Of a stretch of DNA of 61,042 nt, positions 8,977 to 17,933 are shown piece by piece (position 1 is the first letter of the stretch; every line of letters starts with the position of its first letter). Under the pieces are notes generated by a model that saw nothing but the letters and a program-made list of their open reading frames with translations, was not told the DNA's origin and made no database searches. The DNA lies in assembly GCA_023249375.1 (NCBI GenBank), contig JAHFCT010000021.1:1-61042 (forward strand), given 5' to 3'. The DNA comes from Gemmatimonadota bacterium (GTDB lineage: Bacteria > Gemmatimonadota > Gemmatimonadetes > Gemmatimonadales > Gemmatimonadaceae). The position numbers and the translations under genes are program-made.

Positions 8977-10028
8977 GTTCCATCACCAAGCCGCCCATCC
9001 GGCACCCGAGCCTTCAGAAGAACGCGCTCGGCCTCAGCAAGCAGGACTATGAAGGCGGCATGTCCACCCTGTGCGCCGGCTGCGGGCACGACTCGGTGAC
9101 GGCCGCGCTCATTCAGGCGTTCTGGGAACTCGACCTGCCGCCGCATCGCGCCGCGAAGATGAGCGGCATCGGCTGCTCGTCCAAGACCACCGGTTACTTC
9201 ATGAAGCAGTCGCACGGGTTCAACTCCGTGCACGGCCGCATGCCGTCGGTGACGTCGGGCGCCAACGCCGCAAACCGCGACCTCACGTACATCGGCGTCT
9301 CGGGTGACGGCGACTCGCTCTCCATTGGCCTCGGCCAGATGGCGCACGCCATTCGCCGGAACGTGAACATGCTGTACGTGCTCGAGAACAACGGCGTCTA
9401 CGGACTCACCAAGGGGCAGTTCTCGGCGTCGGCGGATGTCGGGTCGAAGTCCAAGAAGGGAGAGGCCAACGAGCAGAATCCCATTGATCCCCTGCTGCTC
9501 GCGCTCACGCTCGGTGCCACGTTCGTCGCTCGCTCATTCTCCGGCGACAAGCAGCAGCTCATTCCGATCATCAAGGCGGGGCTGGCGCATCACGGCTTTG
9601 CGCTCATCGACATCATCTCGCCGTGCGTGTCGTTCAACGATCACGAAGGCTCCACCAAGAGCTACGCGCACACGCGGGCGCAGTCCGTCGAGCTGGTAGA
9701 AGCCGACTTCGTGCCGCTGCGCCGCGAGATCCGGCTGCCGGCGCAGCACCCGGCGGTATCGGTGGTGAAGCTCCACGACGGATCGTCGGTCTGCCTGCGC
9801 GCCACCGACGGGTCGTACGATCCGAACGACCGCGACACGGCGTACCAGCATGTGCGCGCCTGCCAGTCGCGCGGCGAAGTGGCCACTGGGCTGCTGTTCG
9901 TGGACGAAGCGGCGCGCGACCTGCACGATATGAATCGCACGGTCGCCACGCCGCTCGCCGAACTGCCGTTCGAAGTGCTTTGCCCAGGGAAGGGCGCGCT
10001 CGATACGCTGATGGCGCGCTATCGCTAG
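8973..10028 (+). CDS. korB: 2-oxoacid:acceptor oxidoreductase beta subunit (TPP-binding)
   Basis: A 351-residue beta subunit. The Fe-S/TPP entry motif CAGCGHDSV comes near the N-terminus, followed by GIGCSSKTTGYF. The TPP motif is GDGDSLSIG with the downstream ENNGVYGLTKGQ. The protein is longer than the usual beta subunit of about 280-300 residues because of a C-terminal extension containing ATDGSYDPNDRDTAYQHVR. ATG overlaps the alpha stop (ATGA), completing a three-gene operon with tight translational coupling. The oxidoreductase may serve a reductive or oxidative TCA step; direction depends on the partner flavoprotein and is not shown here. Confidence 0.9.
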   Translation: MSSITKPPIRHPSLQKNALGLSKQDYEGGMSTLCAGCGHDSVTAALIQAFWELDLPPHRAAKMSGIGCSSKTTGYFMKQSHGFNSVHGRMPSVTSGANAANRDLTYIGVSGDGDSLSIGLGQMAHAIRRNVNMLYVLENNGVYGLTKGQFSASADVGSKSKKGEANEQNPIDPLLLALTLGATFVARSFSGDKQQLIPIIKAGLAHHGFALIDIISPCVSFNDHEGSTKSYAHTRAQSVELVEADFVPLRREIRLPAQHPAVSVVKLHDGSSVCLRATDGSYDPNDRDTAYQHVRACQSRGEVATGLLFVDEAARDLHDMNRTVATPLAELPFEVLCPGKGALDTLMARYR

Positions 10029-10073
10029 CGCGCCATCAGGGGTTTAGCGATTTGGCAGCAACCGCGCGCTAGC
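10024..10073. terminator. Inverted repeat spanning two convergent stop codons
   Basis: GCTAGCGCG (10024-10032) and CGCGCTAGC (10065-10073) form a 9-bp stem around a 32-nt spacer. The TAG stop of korB sits in one arm and the TAG stop of the YIP1 gene in the other. There is no T-run and the loop is long, so termination is only a possibility. Confidence 0.35.
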
Positions 10074-10812
10074 CCTTCATCATCACCTTGACGCCCGCCC
10101 AGATGGCCGGAATGGCGCCGAGGACCCACATGATCGCGCCGGCCGGGATGAGCTTGTCCTTGGGCAGCTTGCCGACCACGACAATGCCGATGGCGAGCAG
10201 TACCGTCACCCAGAGCGTGAAGATATCCACGCGGCCGAGCACGCCAAGAATCCCGTGCGACTGGTCCGGCGACAGGAAGCGTCCGACCCCCAACGTGAGC
10301 TGAAAGCGGCCGGTGTAGCCGCTCGTATCGAGCAGCATGCCCTGCGCCATGACGGCGACCTGGTCGATGATGCGCGGCATGAACGCGTAGGCGGCAACCA
10401 TCGAGGCCTGCGCGTAACTCAACGTCGCGCCCAGCATCTTCCCGGTCAGCCAGGCGCCGAGCCCGATGATGAGAATGGCAATGGGCGTGCCAATGAAGGC
10501 GCCGACGGTCGTCATGAAGCCGGCCACCTTGTTGCCCATCGCGAGCTGGTCCTGCGTCATCGCGGGATTTGACTTCATGGCCTCGGCCATCGAGCGCGAA
10601 ATCTCGGCGTCCATGATGCCCGACATCGTGCCCTTGTTGACGAACCAGAGCAGGCCGACGACGACGGTCAGGAGGCAGAGGACGAGAAAGAACCCCGAGT
10701 TCGCGCGGCGGGTGAAGACGGCGCTCGGGTTGTAGAAGATGTCGATGAAATCCTCAAACAAGCCCGCCTTTTCGGGAGCGGGGGCCGGCGTTTCGGGCGC
10801 CTCATCGGTCAT
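10069..10812 (-). CDS. YIP1-family integral membrane protein
   Basis: A 247-residue protein with a short acidic, proline-rich cytoplasmic N-terminus and then about five hydrophobic segments (FFLVLCLLTVVVGLLWF; FMTTVGAFIGTPIAILIIGLGAWLTG; the pair near VDIFTLWVTVLLAIGIVVVG; IPAGAIMWVLGAIPAIWAG). The opening phrase FEDFIDIFYNPSAVFTRR is typical of bacterial YIP1-like proteins. Their function is unknown; they are often found as single membrane genes. ATG 10812 was chosen because the frame upstream is a shadow of the divergent regulator. It is divergent from the ArsR-methyltransferase gene, with a 132-nt shared regulatory gap. Confidence 0.75.
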   Translation of the reverse strand: MTDEAPETPAPAPEKAGLFEDFIDIFYNPSAVFTRRANSGFFLVLCLLTVVVGLLWFVNKGTMSGIMDAEISRSMAEAMKSNPAMTQDQLAMGNKVAGFMTTVGAFIGTPIAILIIGLGAWLTGKMLGATLSYAQASMVAAYAFMPRIIDQVAVMAQGMLLDTSGYTGRFQLTLGVGRFLSPDQSHGILGVLGRVDIFTLWVTVLLAIGIVVVGKLPKDKLIPAGAIMWVLGAIPAIWAGVKVMMKG

Positions 10813-10903
10813 GGCGATTTCCGGTGGAAGTTGGAGGGTCCTGACGCATCGAAGTTGCAGGCCGGCGCCACAGGGGGCAACACGCCGCCGGCGCCGGCCG
10901 GCC

Positions 10904-10932
10904 TTGACGGCGGCACGCTTATATTCTATTAT
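10904..10932 (+). promoter_or_regulatory. Strong sigma70-type promoter of the ArsR-methyltransferase gene
   Basis: TTGACG (-35, 10904-10909), an exactly 17-nt spacer, and TATTAT (-10, 10927-10932) stand out in an otherwise GC-rich gap. The predicted start near 10939 leaves only about 6 nt before the ATG at 10945, so the mRNA would be nearly leaderless. Confidence 0.65.
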
Positions 10933-10940
10933 CCGGATAA
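10929..10940. promoter_or_regulatory. 12-bp perfect palindrome, putative operator over the -10
   Basis: TTATCCGGATAA is self-complementary over 12 bp. It overlaps the -10 hexamer and ends 4 nt before the start codon of the ArsR-family gene. A further CCGGAT half-site follows at 10941-10946. Position and symmetry fit an autorepressor site for the encoded regulator. The same palindrome was not found in the gap before ahcY. Confidence 0.6.
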
Positions 10941-10944
10941 CCGG

Positions 10945-11922
10945 ATGATACGAACTGCCGACCCCGCGGTCTTCGACCGCCTCGCCGCCCTCGCCGACGC
11001 CACGCGCGCCCGCCTGCTTGCCTGCCTCGAACGGCACGAGCTGACGGTCGGCGAGCTGCAGGACATCGTGCAGCTCCCGCAGTCCACCGTGAGCCGCCAC
11101 CTCAAGGCGCTGGCCGGCGCCCAGTGGGTAACCTCGCGCGAGGAAGGCGCCGCCAACCGCTATCGCATGGCGACGCGCGAACTCGACGCCTCGGCGCGCA
11201 AGCTGTGGCACTCGGTGCGCGAAGAGATCGCCCTCCTCCCCGCCGCCCAGCGCGACGCCGAGCGGCTGCACGAAGTGCTCGCCGGCCGTCACTCGAAATC
11301 ACAGGAGTTCTTCGCCTCGGGGGCGGGGCAGTGGGACCGCCTGCGGACGGAGCTCTTCGGCGCGCGCCCCGAACTGTTTGCGCTGCTTGGTCTGCTCGAC
11401 CCCGCGTGCACCGTCGCCGACCTCGGCTGCGGCACGGGCCAGCTCGCCGAGGCGGTGGCGCCGTTCGTGAAGCGCGTCGTCGCCATCGACGAATCGCCGG
11501 CGATGCTGCGTGCGGCGCGAACGCGCCTTCAGAGCTTCGCGAATGCCGAACTGCGACAGGGGACATTGGAGTCGCTGCCGTTGAACGCGCACTCGGTTGA
11601 CGTCGCGGTGATGTCGCTGGTGCTGCCCTATGTGGCCGCTGTCGTCCCGGTGCTCGCCGAGGCGCGGCGCGTGCTGCGCGCCGGCGGCCGCCTGCTGCTC
11701 ATCGACATGCGGCCGCACGAGCACGAGGACTATCGCCAGACGATGGGCCATGTCTGGCTTGGAATCGACGCGACACAATTGGAGCAGTGGGCGCGGGAGG
11801 CTGGCTTCGCATCGGCTCGAGTGCATCCGTTGCCGGCTATGCCAGGGGCCAAGGGTCCGACCCTGTTTGCCGCGTCGTTGAGTGTGGCATCGCAGCGAAC
11901 GAAGAAGAAATTGAAGTCATAG
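10945..11922 (+). CDS. ArsR-family HTH regulator fused to a SAM-methyltransferase-like domain (SahR-like candidate)
   Basis: A 325-residue two-domain protein. Residues about 8-90 form a winged helix of ArsR type ([24 protein letters not shown], then [13 protein letters not shown]). Residues about 130-310 form a class I SAM-dependent methyltransferase fold with motif [11 protein letters not shown] (D159-G165), IDESPAMLR, and [13 protein letters not shown]. Established knowledge: in Proteobacteria SahR is an ArsR repressor whose methyltransferase-related domain senses S-adenosylhomocysteine and controls ahcY and other SAM-cycle genes. Here the architecture, the adjacent ahcY and the promoter palindrome match that role. 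A real methyltransferase activity cannot be excluded. No classical SD precedes the ATG. Confidence 0.8.
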   Translation: MIRTADPAVFDRLAALADATRARLLACLERHELTVGELQDIVQLPQSTVSRHLKALAGAQWVTSREEGAANRYRMATRELDASARKLWHSVREEIALLPAAQRDAERLHEVLAGRHSKSQEFFASGAGQWDRLRTELFGARPELFALLGLLDPACTVADLGCGTGQLAEAVAPFVKRVVAIDESPAMLRAARTRLQSFANAELRQGTLESLPLNAHSVDVAVMSLVLPYVAAVVPVLAEARRVLRAGGRLLLIDMRPHEHEDYRQTMGHVWLGIDATQLEQWAREAGFASARVHPLPAMPGAKGPTLFAASLSVASQRTKKKLKS

Positions 11923-11960
11923 CCGACGCCCTCGTCCTCCGTCTTCTGTCCACGCACTGC

Positions 11961-11980
11961 GTCGACCGTCTGCGGTCGAC
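11961..11980 (+). promoter_or_regulatory. Hairpin in the ahcY leader
   Basis: GTCGACCG (11961-11968) and CGGTCGAC (11973-11980) pair perfectly around a TCTG loop. It lies 57 nt before ahcY. It lacks a T-run, so it may be a leader structure or a weak terminator for the preceding gene. Confidence 0.45.
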
Positions 11981-12003
11981 CGCCTCATGTTTGTCGTCTT
12001 CTG

Positions 12004-12037
12004 TCTCCCATCTCCCATCTCCCGTCTCCCGTCTCCC

Positions 12038-12038
<1 letters not shown>
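12004..12038 (+). repeat. Five tandem heptamers running into the ahcY start codon
   Basis: The sequence is TCTCCC(A/G) repeated five times (A, A, G, G, A) with exact 7-nt period; the last A is the A of the ahcY ATG. The all-pyrimidine repeat occupies the place where a Shine-Dalgarno sequence would be. A related heptamer array precedes dnaX. Confidence 0.85.
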
Positions 12039-13546
<1,508 letters not shown>

Positions 13547-13547
13547 G

Positions 13548-13612
13548 ATTGAGGACAGGGATCACGGATTACGATTGGTGATCTTGATTTCGGAATTGGA
13601 TGGCGATGGATC
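13548..13612 (+). repeat. Dispersed intergenic repeat, copy 1
   Basis: It begins 2 nt after the ahcY stop. The core AGGACAGGGATCACGGAT (13552-13569) is identical in copies at 39639 and 56474; the preceding GATTG is shared with the latter. The following GATTTCG...ATTGGAT...GATCAAT also echoes the interior of the copy at 56.5 kb, so the homology is longer than the core. Confidence 0.8.
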
Positions 13613-13616
13613 AATG

Positions 13617-13640
13617 GGGGCGGCCAGGTGGCCGCCCCTT
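13617..13640 (+). terminator. Hairpin terminator after ahcY
   Basis: GGGGCGGCCA (13617-13626) and TGGCCGCCCC (13629-13638) make a 10-bp GC-rich stem. Only a short T pair follows. It lies between ahcY and the pentapeptide gene, so it probably separates their transcripts. Confidence 0.55.
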
Positions 13641-13751
13641 CGTCATTCATGCGGCTCGGCTGTCGCGCAGAACAATTGCGCGGCAAGTTCCGTAGGTAGC
13701 TCTGAACGCGGCCGCGAGCCCCTCCGCACCGCACGACTCTGGAGGAGTGCC

Positions 13752-14990
13752 ATGGCAAGCGTCGCCACCGTCACCTCGGCAGTGATTCGGTTTGTGCGCA
13801 AGTGGGCGCCGCGGCTGTTGCGCGTGCTGGTGATCGCGTCCGTGCTGCTGCTTGGCGCGGTCGCCCTGATCGTGATCACGGTGCTGCGCCGGCAAGGCGA
13901 CGTGCCACCGATGGGTCCCGCAGTGGGGCGCCTGTTCGGACTGGCGCTCATCGCGCTGCTGGGTTTCGCGCTCTGGTGGATTCCAAAGCGTCAGCGCCGG
14001 GGGGCAGGCGCGGAGATGACCGCGCACGACGGCGCCGAGCTTGAGGATCGCTTCCGCCGCACGCTGCTTGGCGTGATGTGCGTCGCGCTTGTCGCGATGG
14101 GGCTTGGCACACTGGGGAAGGCGGTCAGCGAGTATCAGGTGCGCGAGACGGCGGACCGGCTGATACGCGCCACCGACCAACTGTCGAGTGATCGGATGGT
14201 GTCACGCGTTGCCGGCGTGCATGCGCTTGCCGCGCTCGCATCGCAATCCGAGTCGATGCGCGCGCCGGCGTACGAGACGATGCAGGTCTTCCTGCGGCAG
14301 CGTGTTGCCGAGGAGGCGGGGCGCGACTCGTTGCCGCCGGCGGCGGATGTCCTTGCGGCGGCCTCGGCGATTGCCAGGCGTCCGTTCGATCCTGGCGTCG
14401 GTGCGATGCTGCGTCCGAACTTCAGCCGAGCGAACCTGCGCGGCGTGAGGCTTACGGATGCGCAGCTTGATTTCGCGAACCTGAGCGGTGCACATCTCGA
14501 AGGCGCCGATTTGAGCGGCGCGCATATCACCGGCAAGGGCGGGGGAGACCTGCGCGGCATTCACCTCGACAGTGCACGGCTGGTGGCTGCGCATCTCGAC
14601 GGCGCGCGGATCACGGATGGCGCGGTGCTGGCGCACGCAAATCTCAAGAAGGCCGATCTCGACGGCGCGCTGCTGAACGGCGCCGACCTTCGCGGCGCGC
14701 GGTTTGACAGTGCCGGGCTCGCCGGTGCCGTGCTCAAGGGAGCGATGCTTGAGAAGGCATCGCTCAAAGGCGCTGATCTCGCGGGGGCCGTGTTCACCGG
14801 CGCGATGCTGACGGGCACCGATTTTGAGGGCGCCCTGATGCAGCACGCGCGCCTCATGGGGACGGATCTGAGTGCCGCGTTGCATCTGACGTCGCAGCAG
14901 ATCGCGAGCGCGATCATGGACGAGACGACCGTTCTTCCTCCGGGGGTATCGCGGCCGCCTGCCCTAGCGCCGAAGGGAACTCCGCGCTGA
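13752..14990 (+). CDS. Membrane-anchored pentapeptide-repeat protein
   Basis: A 412-residue protein. The N-terminal third has three hydrophobic segments (LLRVLVIASVLLLGAVALIVI; GRLFGLALIALLGFALWWI; LLGVMCVALVAMGLGTL) and a short linker. The C-terminal half is a run of A(D/N)LXX pentapeptides (ANLRG, ADLSG, ADLDG, ADLRG, ADLAG), predicted to fold as a right-handed quadrilateral beta-helix. Such proteins resemble Drosophila- and cyanobacteria-type pentapeptide proteins of unknown role; no DNA-mimic (Qnr-like) signature is evident. The start ATG 13752 has a perfect GGAGGAG site at 13741-13747. It converges on the SRPBCC gene with only 2 nt between stops. Confidence 0.85.
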   Translation: MASVATVTSAVIRFVRKWAPRLLRVLVIASVLLLGAVALIVITVLRRQGDVPPMGPAVGRLFGLALIALLGFALWWIPKRQRRGAGAEMTAHDGAELEDRFRRTLLGVMCVALVAMGLGTLGKAVSEYQVRETADRLIRATDQLSSDRMVSRVAGVHALAALASQSESMRAPAYETMQVFLRQRVAEEAGRDSLPPAADVLAAASAIARRPFDPGVGAMLRPNFSRANLRGVRLTDAQLDFANLSGAHLEGADLSGAHITGKGGGDLRGIHLDSARLVAAHLDGARITDGAVLAHANLKKADLDGALLNGADLRGARFDSAGLAGAVLKGAMLEKASLKGADLAGAVFTGAMLTGTDFEGALMQHARLMGTDLSAALHLTSQQIASAIMDETTVLPPGVSRPPALAPKGTPR

Positions 14991-14992
14991 CA

Positions 14993-15457
14993 TCAACCCG
15001 GCACCGCTTCGACCAGCGCCTTGAGCTTGCCGAGCGCGATGCGCCAATCGCGCTCGTTCGCTACCCGATCGATGCCGGGGGGCAGGTTGTCGTGGCGCGC
15101 GTCGATCGTCGTACCTCCCGCGTCGTCCGTGAGCACAACGGTAGCGGTCATCACGCCTTGTTGGCGCGGATCGGCCGACTCGAACGCCAGCTTGAGCACG
15201 ACCAACTCGTCGGGCACGAGCCGCGCGAATCGTCCGTAACAGGTGTTCGGGTGTGCGTCCGGCTGTCCGTCGGCAGCCGGCGCTGCGTGTGTCAGCGATA
15301 CACGAAATTGCCCGCCCTCGCGTGCGTCGAACTCGTGCACGATGCCCGTCACACCGTCGGGCACCATCCAGAGCGCCACCGCACCAGCTTCAGTCAGGGC
15401 GGCGTATACGCGTGCACGAGGTGCGCGCACAAACTGACGTGACTGGGTCGAAGTCAT
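14993..15457 (-). CDS. SRPBCC (AHSA1-type) domain protein
   Basis: A 154-residue single-domain protein with the AHSA1/START-like layout: RVYAALTEAGAVALWMVPDG at the first helix, FDAREGGQFRVSL in the sheet, a long central strand region (VMTATVVLTDDAGGTT), and a terminal helix (RDWRIALGKLKALVEA). The family binds hydrophobic ligands in a helix-grip cavity or modulates Hsp90-type partners; the ligand is unknown. MTSTQSRQF is preferred as start because GGGAGGAG lies 3-4 nt upstream. It sits at the downstream end of a minus-strand block of envelope genes but is separated from the next one by 123 nt. Confidence 0.85.
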   Translation of the reverse strand: MTSTQSRQFVRAPRARVYAALTEAGAVALWMVPDGVTGIVHEFDAREGGQFRVSLTHAAPAADGQPDAHPNTCYGRFARLVPDELVVLKLAFESADPRQQGVMTATVVLTDDAGGTTIDARHDNLPPGIDRVANERDWRIALGKLKALVEAVPG

Positions 15458-15580
15458 ACGCTCCTCCCGCGAAGCCACAGGGTGCGCACGAACACCCCGC
15501 CGCCAAAGCGCGCGCGCGGGGTGCCGTGCGGAAATGCTGCGTCCCTCTGCGTCGCGCAGCCGACGCCGCAGCACTTCACA

Positions 15581-16480
15581 TCATTGCTGCACAAGAATCA
15601 GGAACTTCGAACCCGCCCAGAAGCGCTGCGGATCCTTGATGCGCAAGGTCCCGGTCAAGCGGCCGCGATCGTCTGGCGGCGACTCGAGCGCGGCGAGATC
15701 CTGCCGCGTGATCACCCGATACGCCGCGCCGGCTTTCGGCAACTCGATGGAGGTCGCCTGCCGGAGATCGACCGGCGTGAACTGCGTCGCATCGAGCATG
15801 CGGGCCGGGACCTGCGTCACGCCGATGCCGAGAAACCCGCCGGTCCGCTCGATGATGTGCTGTTTGCGGAGATCGGCGCTGGTGCCAACGATGTAGTAGA
15901 CCGTGTTTTCCTGGGCGATCACCGAATCGCGCTCGGACGTCACCTGCGCCGTGGTGCTCACGAGACGGGTGTTCTCGCCCCGAAGGCTGGTGTTCTCCGC
16001 GGTCGCGGCGTCCAGCTGCGACGACAGGTCGGCCATCTGCGCCTTCTGTGTCTCGATGATGCTCCGGAAGGACGTGATCACGCTATCGAAAGCGGCGAGG
16101 CGCCGAGACTTGCTCGCATCATTGCCGGTCAACTCGGCCACGCGGCGACGCGTCGTCTCGAGCCGCGATTCGCTCTCGTTGAGCCGCGTCGTGATTTCCT
16201 TGACCTGCGCCAGAATCCGCATGCGCCGTTCCTGAGGAGTCGAACTCTCCTCGAGGTCACCCGCTGACCTTACCTCGCGCCCTGCCTTCAGGTCGCGTAC
16301 CGTGCCGATCTGTCGCGTCAAGTCGGCGATGAAACTCGACGTCTGGGCGACGTCCTGCAACAGCGAGTCTTTCTGCGCGGACACGGCGTGTTCTTCCGCC
16401 AGGGTCCGCATGGTGTCGGTGCGCGAGCGCCCGCAGGCCACGATGGCCAGCGACGCCGCGACGAGCATGAGACGTCTCAC
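15581..16480 (-). CDS. Coiled-coil lipoprotein (paralogue of the one at 52.4 kb)
   Basis: A 299-residue exported protein. A short signal peptide ends in the lipobox LAIVAC (C16), so it is probably lipid-anchored. Residues about 25-205 are heptad-rich coiled coil. The C-terminal about 90 residues form a small globular domain starting at NTVYYIVGTSADLRKQHII and ending FWAGSKFLILVQQ. The whole architecture is duplicated in the protein at 52380-53282 (NTVYYVIGTKDELRKKGII ... FWAASKFLIIVQN). No known function. It may tether the outer membrane or act as a periplasmic scaffold. It follows the DUF4382 lipoprotein gene by 10 nt, so the two are probably co-transcribed. Confidence 0.8.
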   Translation of the reverse strand: MRRLMLVAASLAIVACGRSRTDTMRTLAEEHAVSAQKDSLLQDVAQTSSFIADLTRQIGTVRDLKAGREVRSAGDLEESSTPQERRMRILAQVKEITTRLNESESRLETTRRRVAELTGNDASKSRRLAAFDSVITSFRSIIETQKAQMADLSSQLDAATAENTSLRGENTRLVSTTAQVTSERDSVIAQENTVYYIVGTSADLRKQHIIERTGGFLGIGVTQVPARMLDATQFTPVDLRQATSIELPKAGAAYRVITRQDLAALESPPDDRGRLTGTLRIKDPQRFWAGSKFLILVQQ

Positions 16481-16490
16481 GATGCCTCCG

Positions 16491-17159
16491 TCAGTTGTGG
16501 TGGTGCTCGCAGTGGCCGGCCACGACAGGACGGAAGAGGAACCCGTCGTGGATCGTGCGCCCGCGCAGCGAGAGGCTCCGGTTCAACTTCAGGTCGAGCG
16601 TGAGGGTGGTGGTTTCGCCCTCGGTGACTTCGCCGGAATCCGCGAGTTCCACGAACAACCCGTGGCGGCCCTTCTTCTCGAACTCGATGGGCGGCTGCGA
16701 CGAGTCGGACAGCACCGTGCCGTCCTTCAGCACGATGCTCGACTTCGACGGGTCTATGACCAGCCGCACCGCGCGGAAGTGTCCGGTGTCGACGGCGGAC
16801 GCGCCGAGCAGCGCGCTGAGGCCATCGCGGAGGTTCAGGAGGTTGAACGCGGAGTCGGGCGTGGCAATCGTGACCCAGCGCAGCGAGTCCTTGGGCGAGT
16901 GCCATCCCTCATCGAAGTGCACATCGTCCAAATCATCGTCGACGTGACCGCTGTCGACTTTGGCGCGGCGCGCGTCAACGCGCACGACGAATACATTCAC
17001 CGCCGCGATCGAGTCGAAGGCGAGCGGTGCATCGGTCAGGCGCACCGCGAGCAGCCCGCGGCCCGGGCCGAGCTTCGGCCCCGTGGTGCGGTCGCCCGCG
17101 CACGCGGCCGCCAGCACGAGCCCCGTGATCGCCAGCGGTATCAGATGCTTGCTTCGCAT
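16491..17159 (-). CDS. DUF4382-type lipoprotein
   Basis: A 222-residue lipoprotein with signal peptide and lipobox LAAAC (C20). The domain opens with GLLAVRLTDAPLAFDSIAAVNVFVVRVDAR, the hallmark of DUF4382 proteins, which are surface or periplasmic beta-sandwich proteins of unknown role. The C-terminus ends HCEHHHN, a small histidine/cysteine cluster that could bind a metal; whether this is functional is a guess. Start at MRSKHLIPL, preceded by GGAGG; the frame extends upstream without signal character. It is 84 nt downstream of the signal-peptide protein at 17244. Confidence 0.75.
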   Translation of the reverse strand: MRSKHLIPLAITGLVLAAACAGDRTTGPKLGPGRGLLAVRLTDAPLAFDSIAAVNVFVVRVDARRAKVDSGHVDDDLDDVHFDEGWHSPKDSLRWVTIATPDSAFNLLNLRDGLSALLGASAVDTGHFRAVRLVIDPSKSSIVLKDGTVLSDSSQPPIEFEKKGRHGLFVELADSGEVTEGETTTLTLDLKLNRSLSLRGRTIHDGFLFRPVVAGHCEHHHN

Positions 17160-17243
17160 TGCGAGCCTCCGTGAGAATGGGACGTGATCAACCTCGCGAC
17201 ACTCCGTCGGCGCGCCCCTCACGGACGCGCCGACGGCGCGTGG

Positions 17244-17933
17244 TTACGGCTTCTTCACCACGCCGCCAACCGTGGCGCCAACGGTCGCACCAATCGTTGC
17301 GGCGGTGCCCTTGGTGGCCGCTCCCGTCGAGCCAGCGGCGGCCGCATTCGTTCCGGCCACGCCGGCCGCGCGACCCGCCGCGCTCGCGTCAGCGCCCGCG
17401 GGCGCGTTGCCCATCGCCGTGAGCCGAAGCAGCACGTCGTCCGACGCGCGCGCGTCCAGCTTGGCCTGCACGCGCGCCAGCGCCTGCGTTACGGGCGTGC
17501 CATCCGCCGCCAGCTTGGCGAGCACGTCGAAGGCCACGACCAACGATCGGTTCGACGGCGCATGCCGTGCCATCGTCTCGATCTGCACGGACGTGACGCC
17601 ACGCGCCATCGCCATCGCACCGCGTTCACATTCGTCCGACGTCGGGTGCGGACGTCCCGCCGCCAGCATCGCCTCCTCGGCGGTCTCCATGTCTGCCTGC
17701 ACCTTGACGGCAGCGGCGACAATCTGCGCCGAGGACGCGCCCTTGGCCTCCCCTTCGGCCACGCGCGCGTCGATCGCGGCAGTCGTATAGCCGCGTGCCC
17801 GCGCTGCTGCGTAAATCGGAGTGAGCTTGGCACTCGCATCGGCGTCAGCCTGCATGCGGGCGCTGGTGCTCGCGCGCACCTGCGCGGAGAGCATCGTGGG
17901 AGCGAGCATCAGGGACCACAGCATCGTCTTCAT
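17244..17933 (-). CDS. Exported alanine-rich protein of unknown function
   Basis: A 229-residue protein with a short signal peptide (MKTMLWSLMLAPTMLSAQ). The mature part is Ala-rich and helical, with two-residue charged repeats (YAAARARGYTTAAIDARVAEGEAKGASSAQIVAAAVKV). A C-terminal glycine/alanine/threonine tail (GTAATIGATVGATVGGVVKKP) could be a glycine-zipper membrane-interacting segment. I do not recognise a family. Its ATG overlaps the stop of the glycogen-binding-domain gene upstream (ATGA), so the two are translated together and probably act at the same site in the envelope. Confidence 0.7.
   Translation of the reverse strand: MKTMLWSLMLAPTMLSAQVRASTSARMQADADASAKLTPIYAAARARGYTTAAIDARVAEGEAKGASSAQIVAAAVKVQADMETAEEAMLAAGRPHPTSDECERGAMAMARGVTSVQIETMARHAPSNRSLVVAFDVLAKLAADGTPVTQALARVQAKLDARASDDVLLRLTAMGNAPAGADASAAGRAAGVAGTNAAAAGSTGAATKGTAATIGATVGATVGGVVKKP

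Noticed and set aside
11961-12037. SAH riboswitch upstream of ahcY.
   Set aside because: The known aptamer's conserved bases are not present; only a simple 8-bp hairpin and the heptamers are seen. Control by the upstream regulator is more likely.
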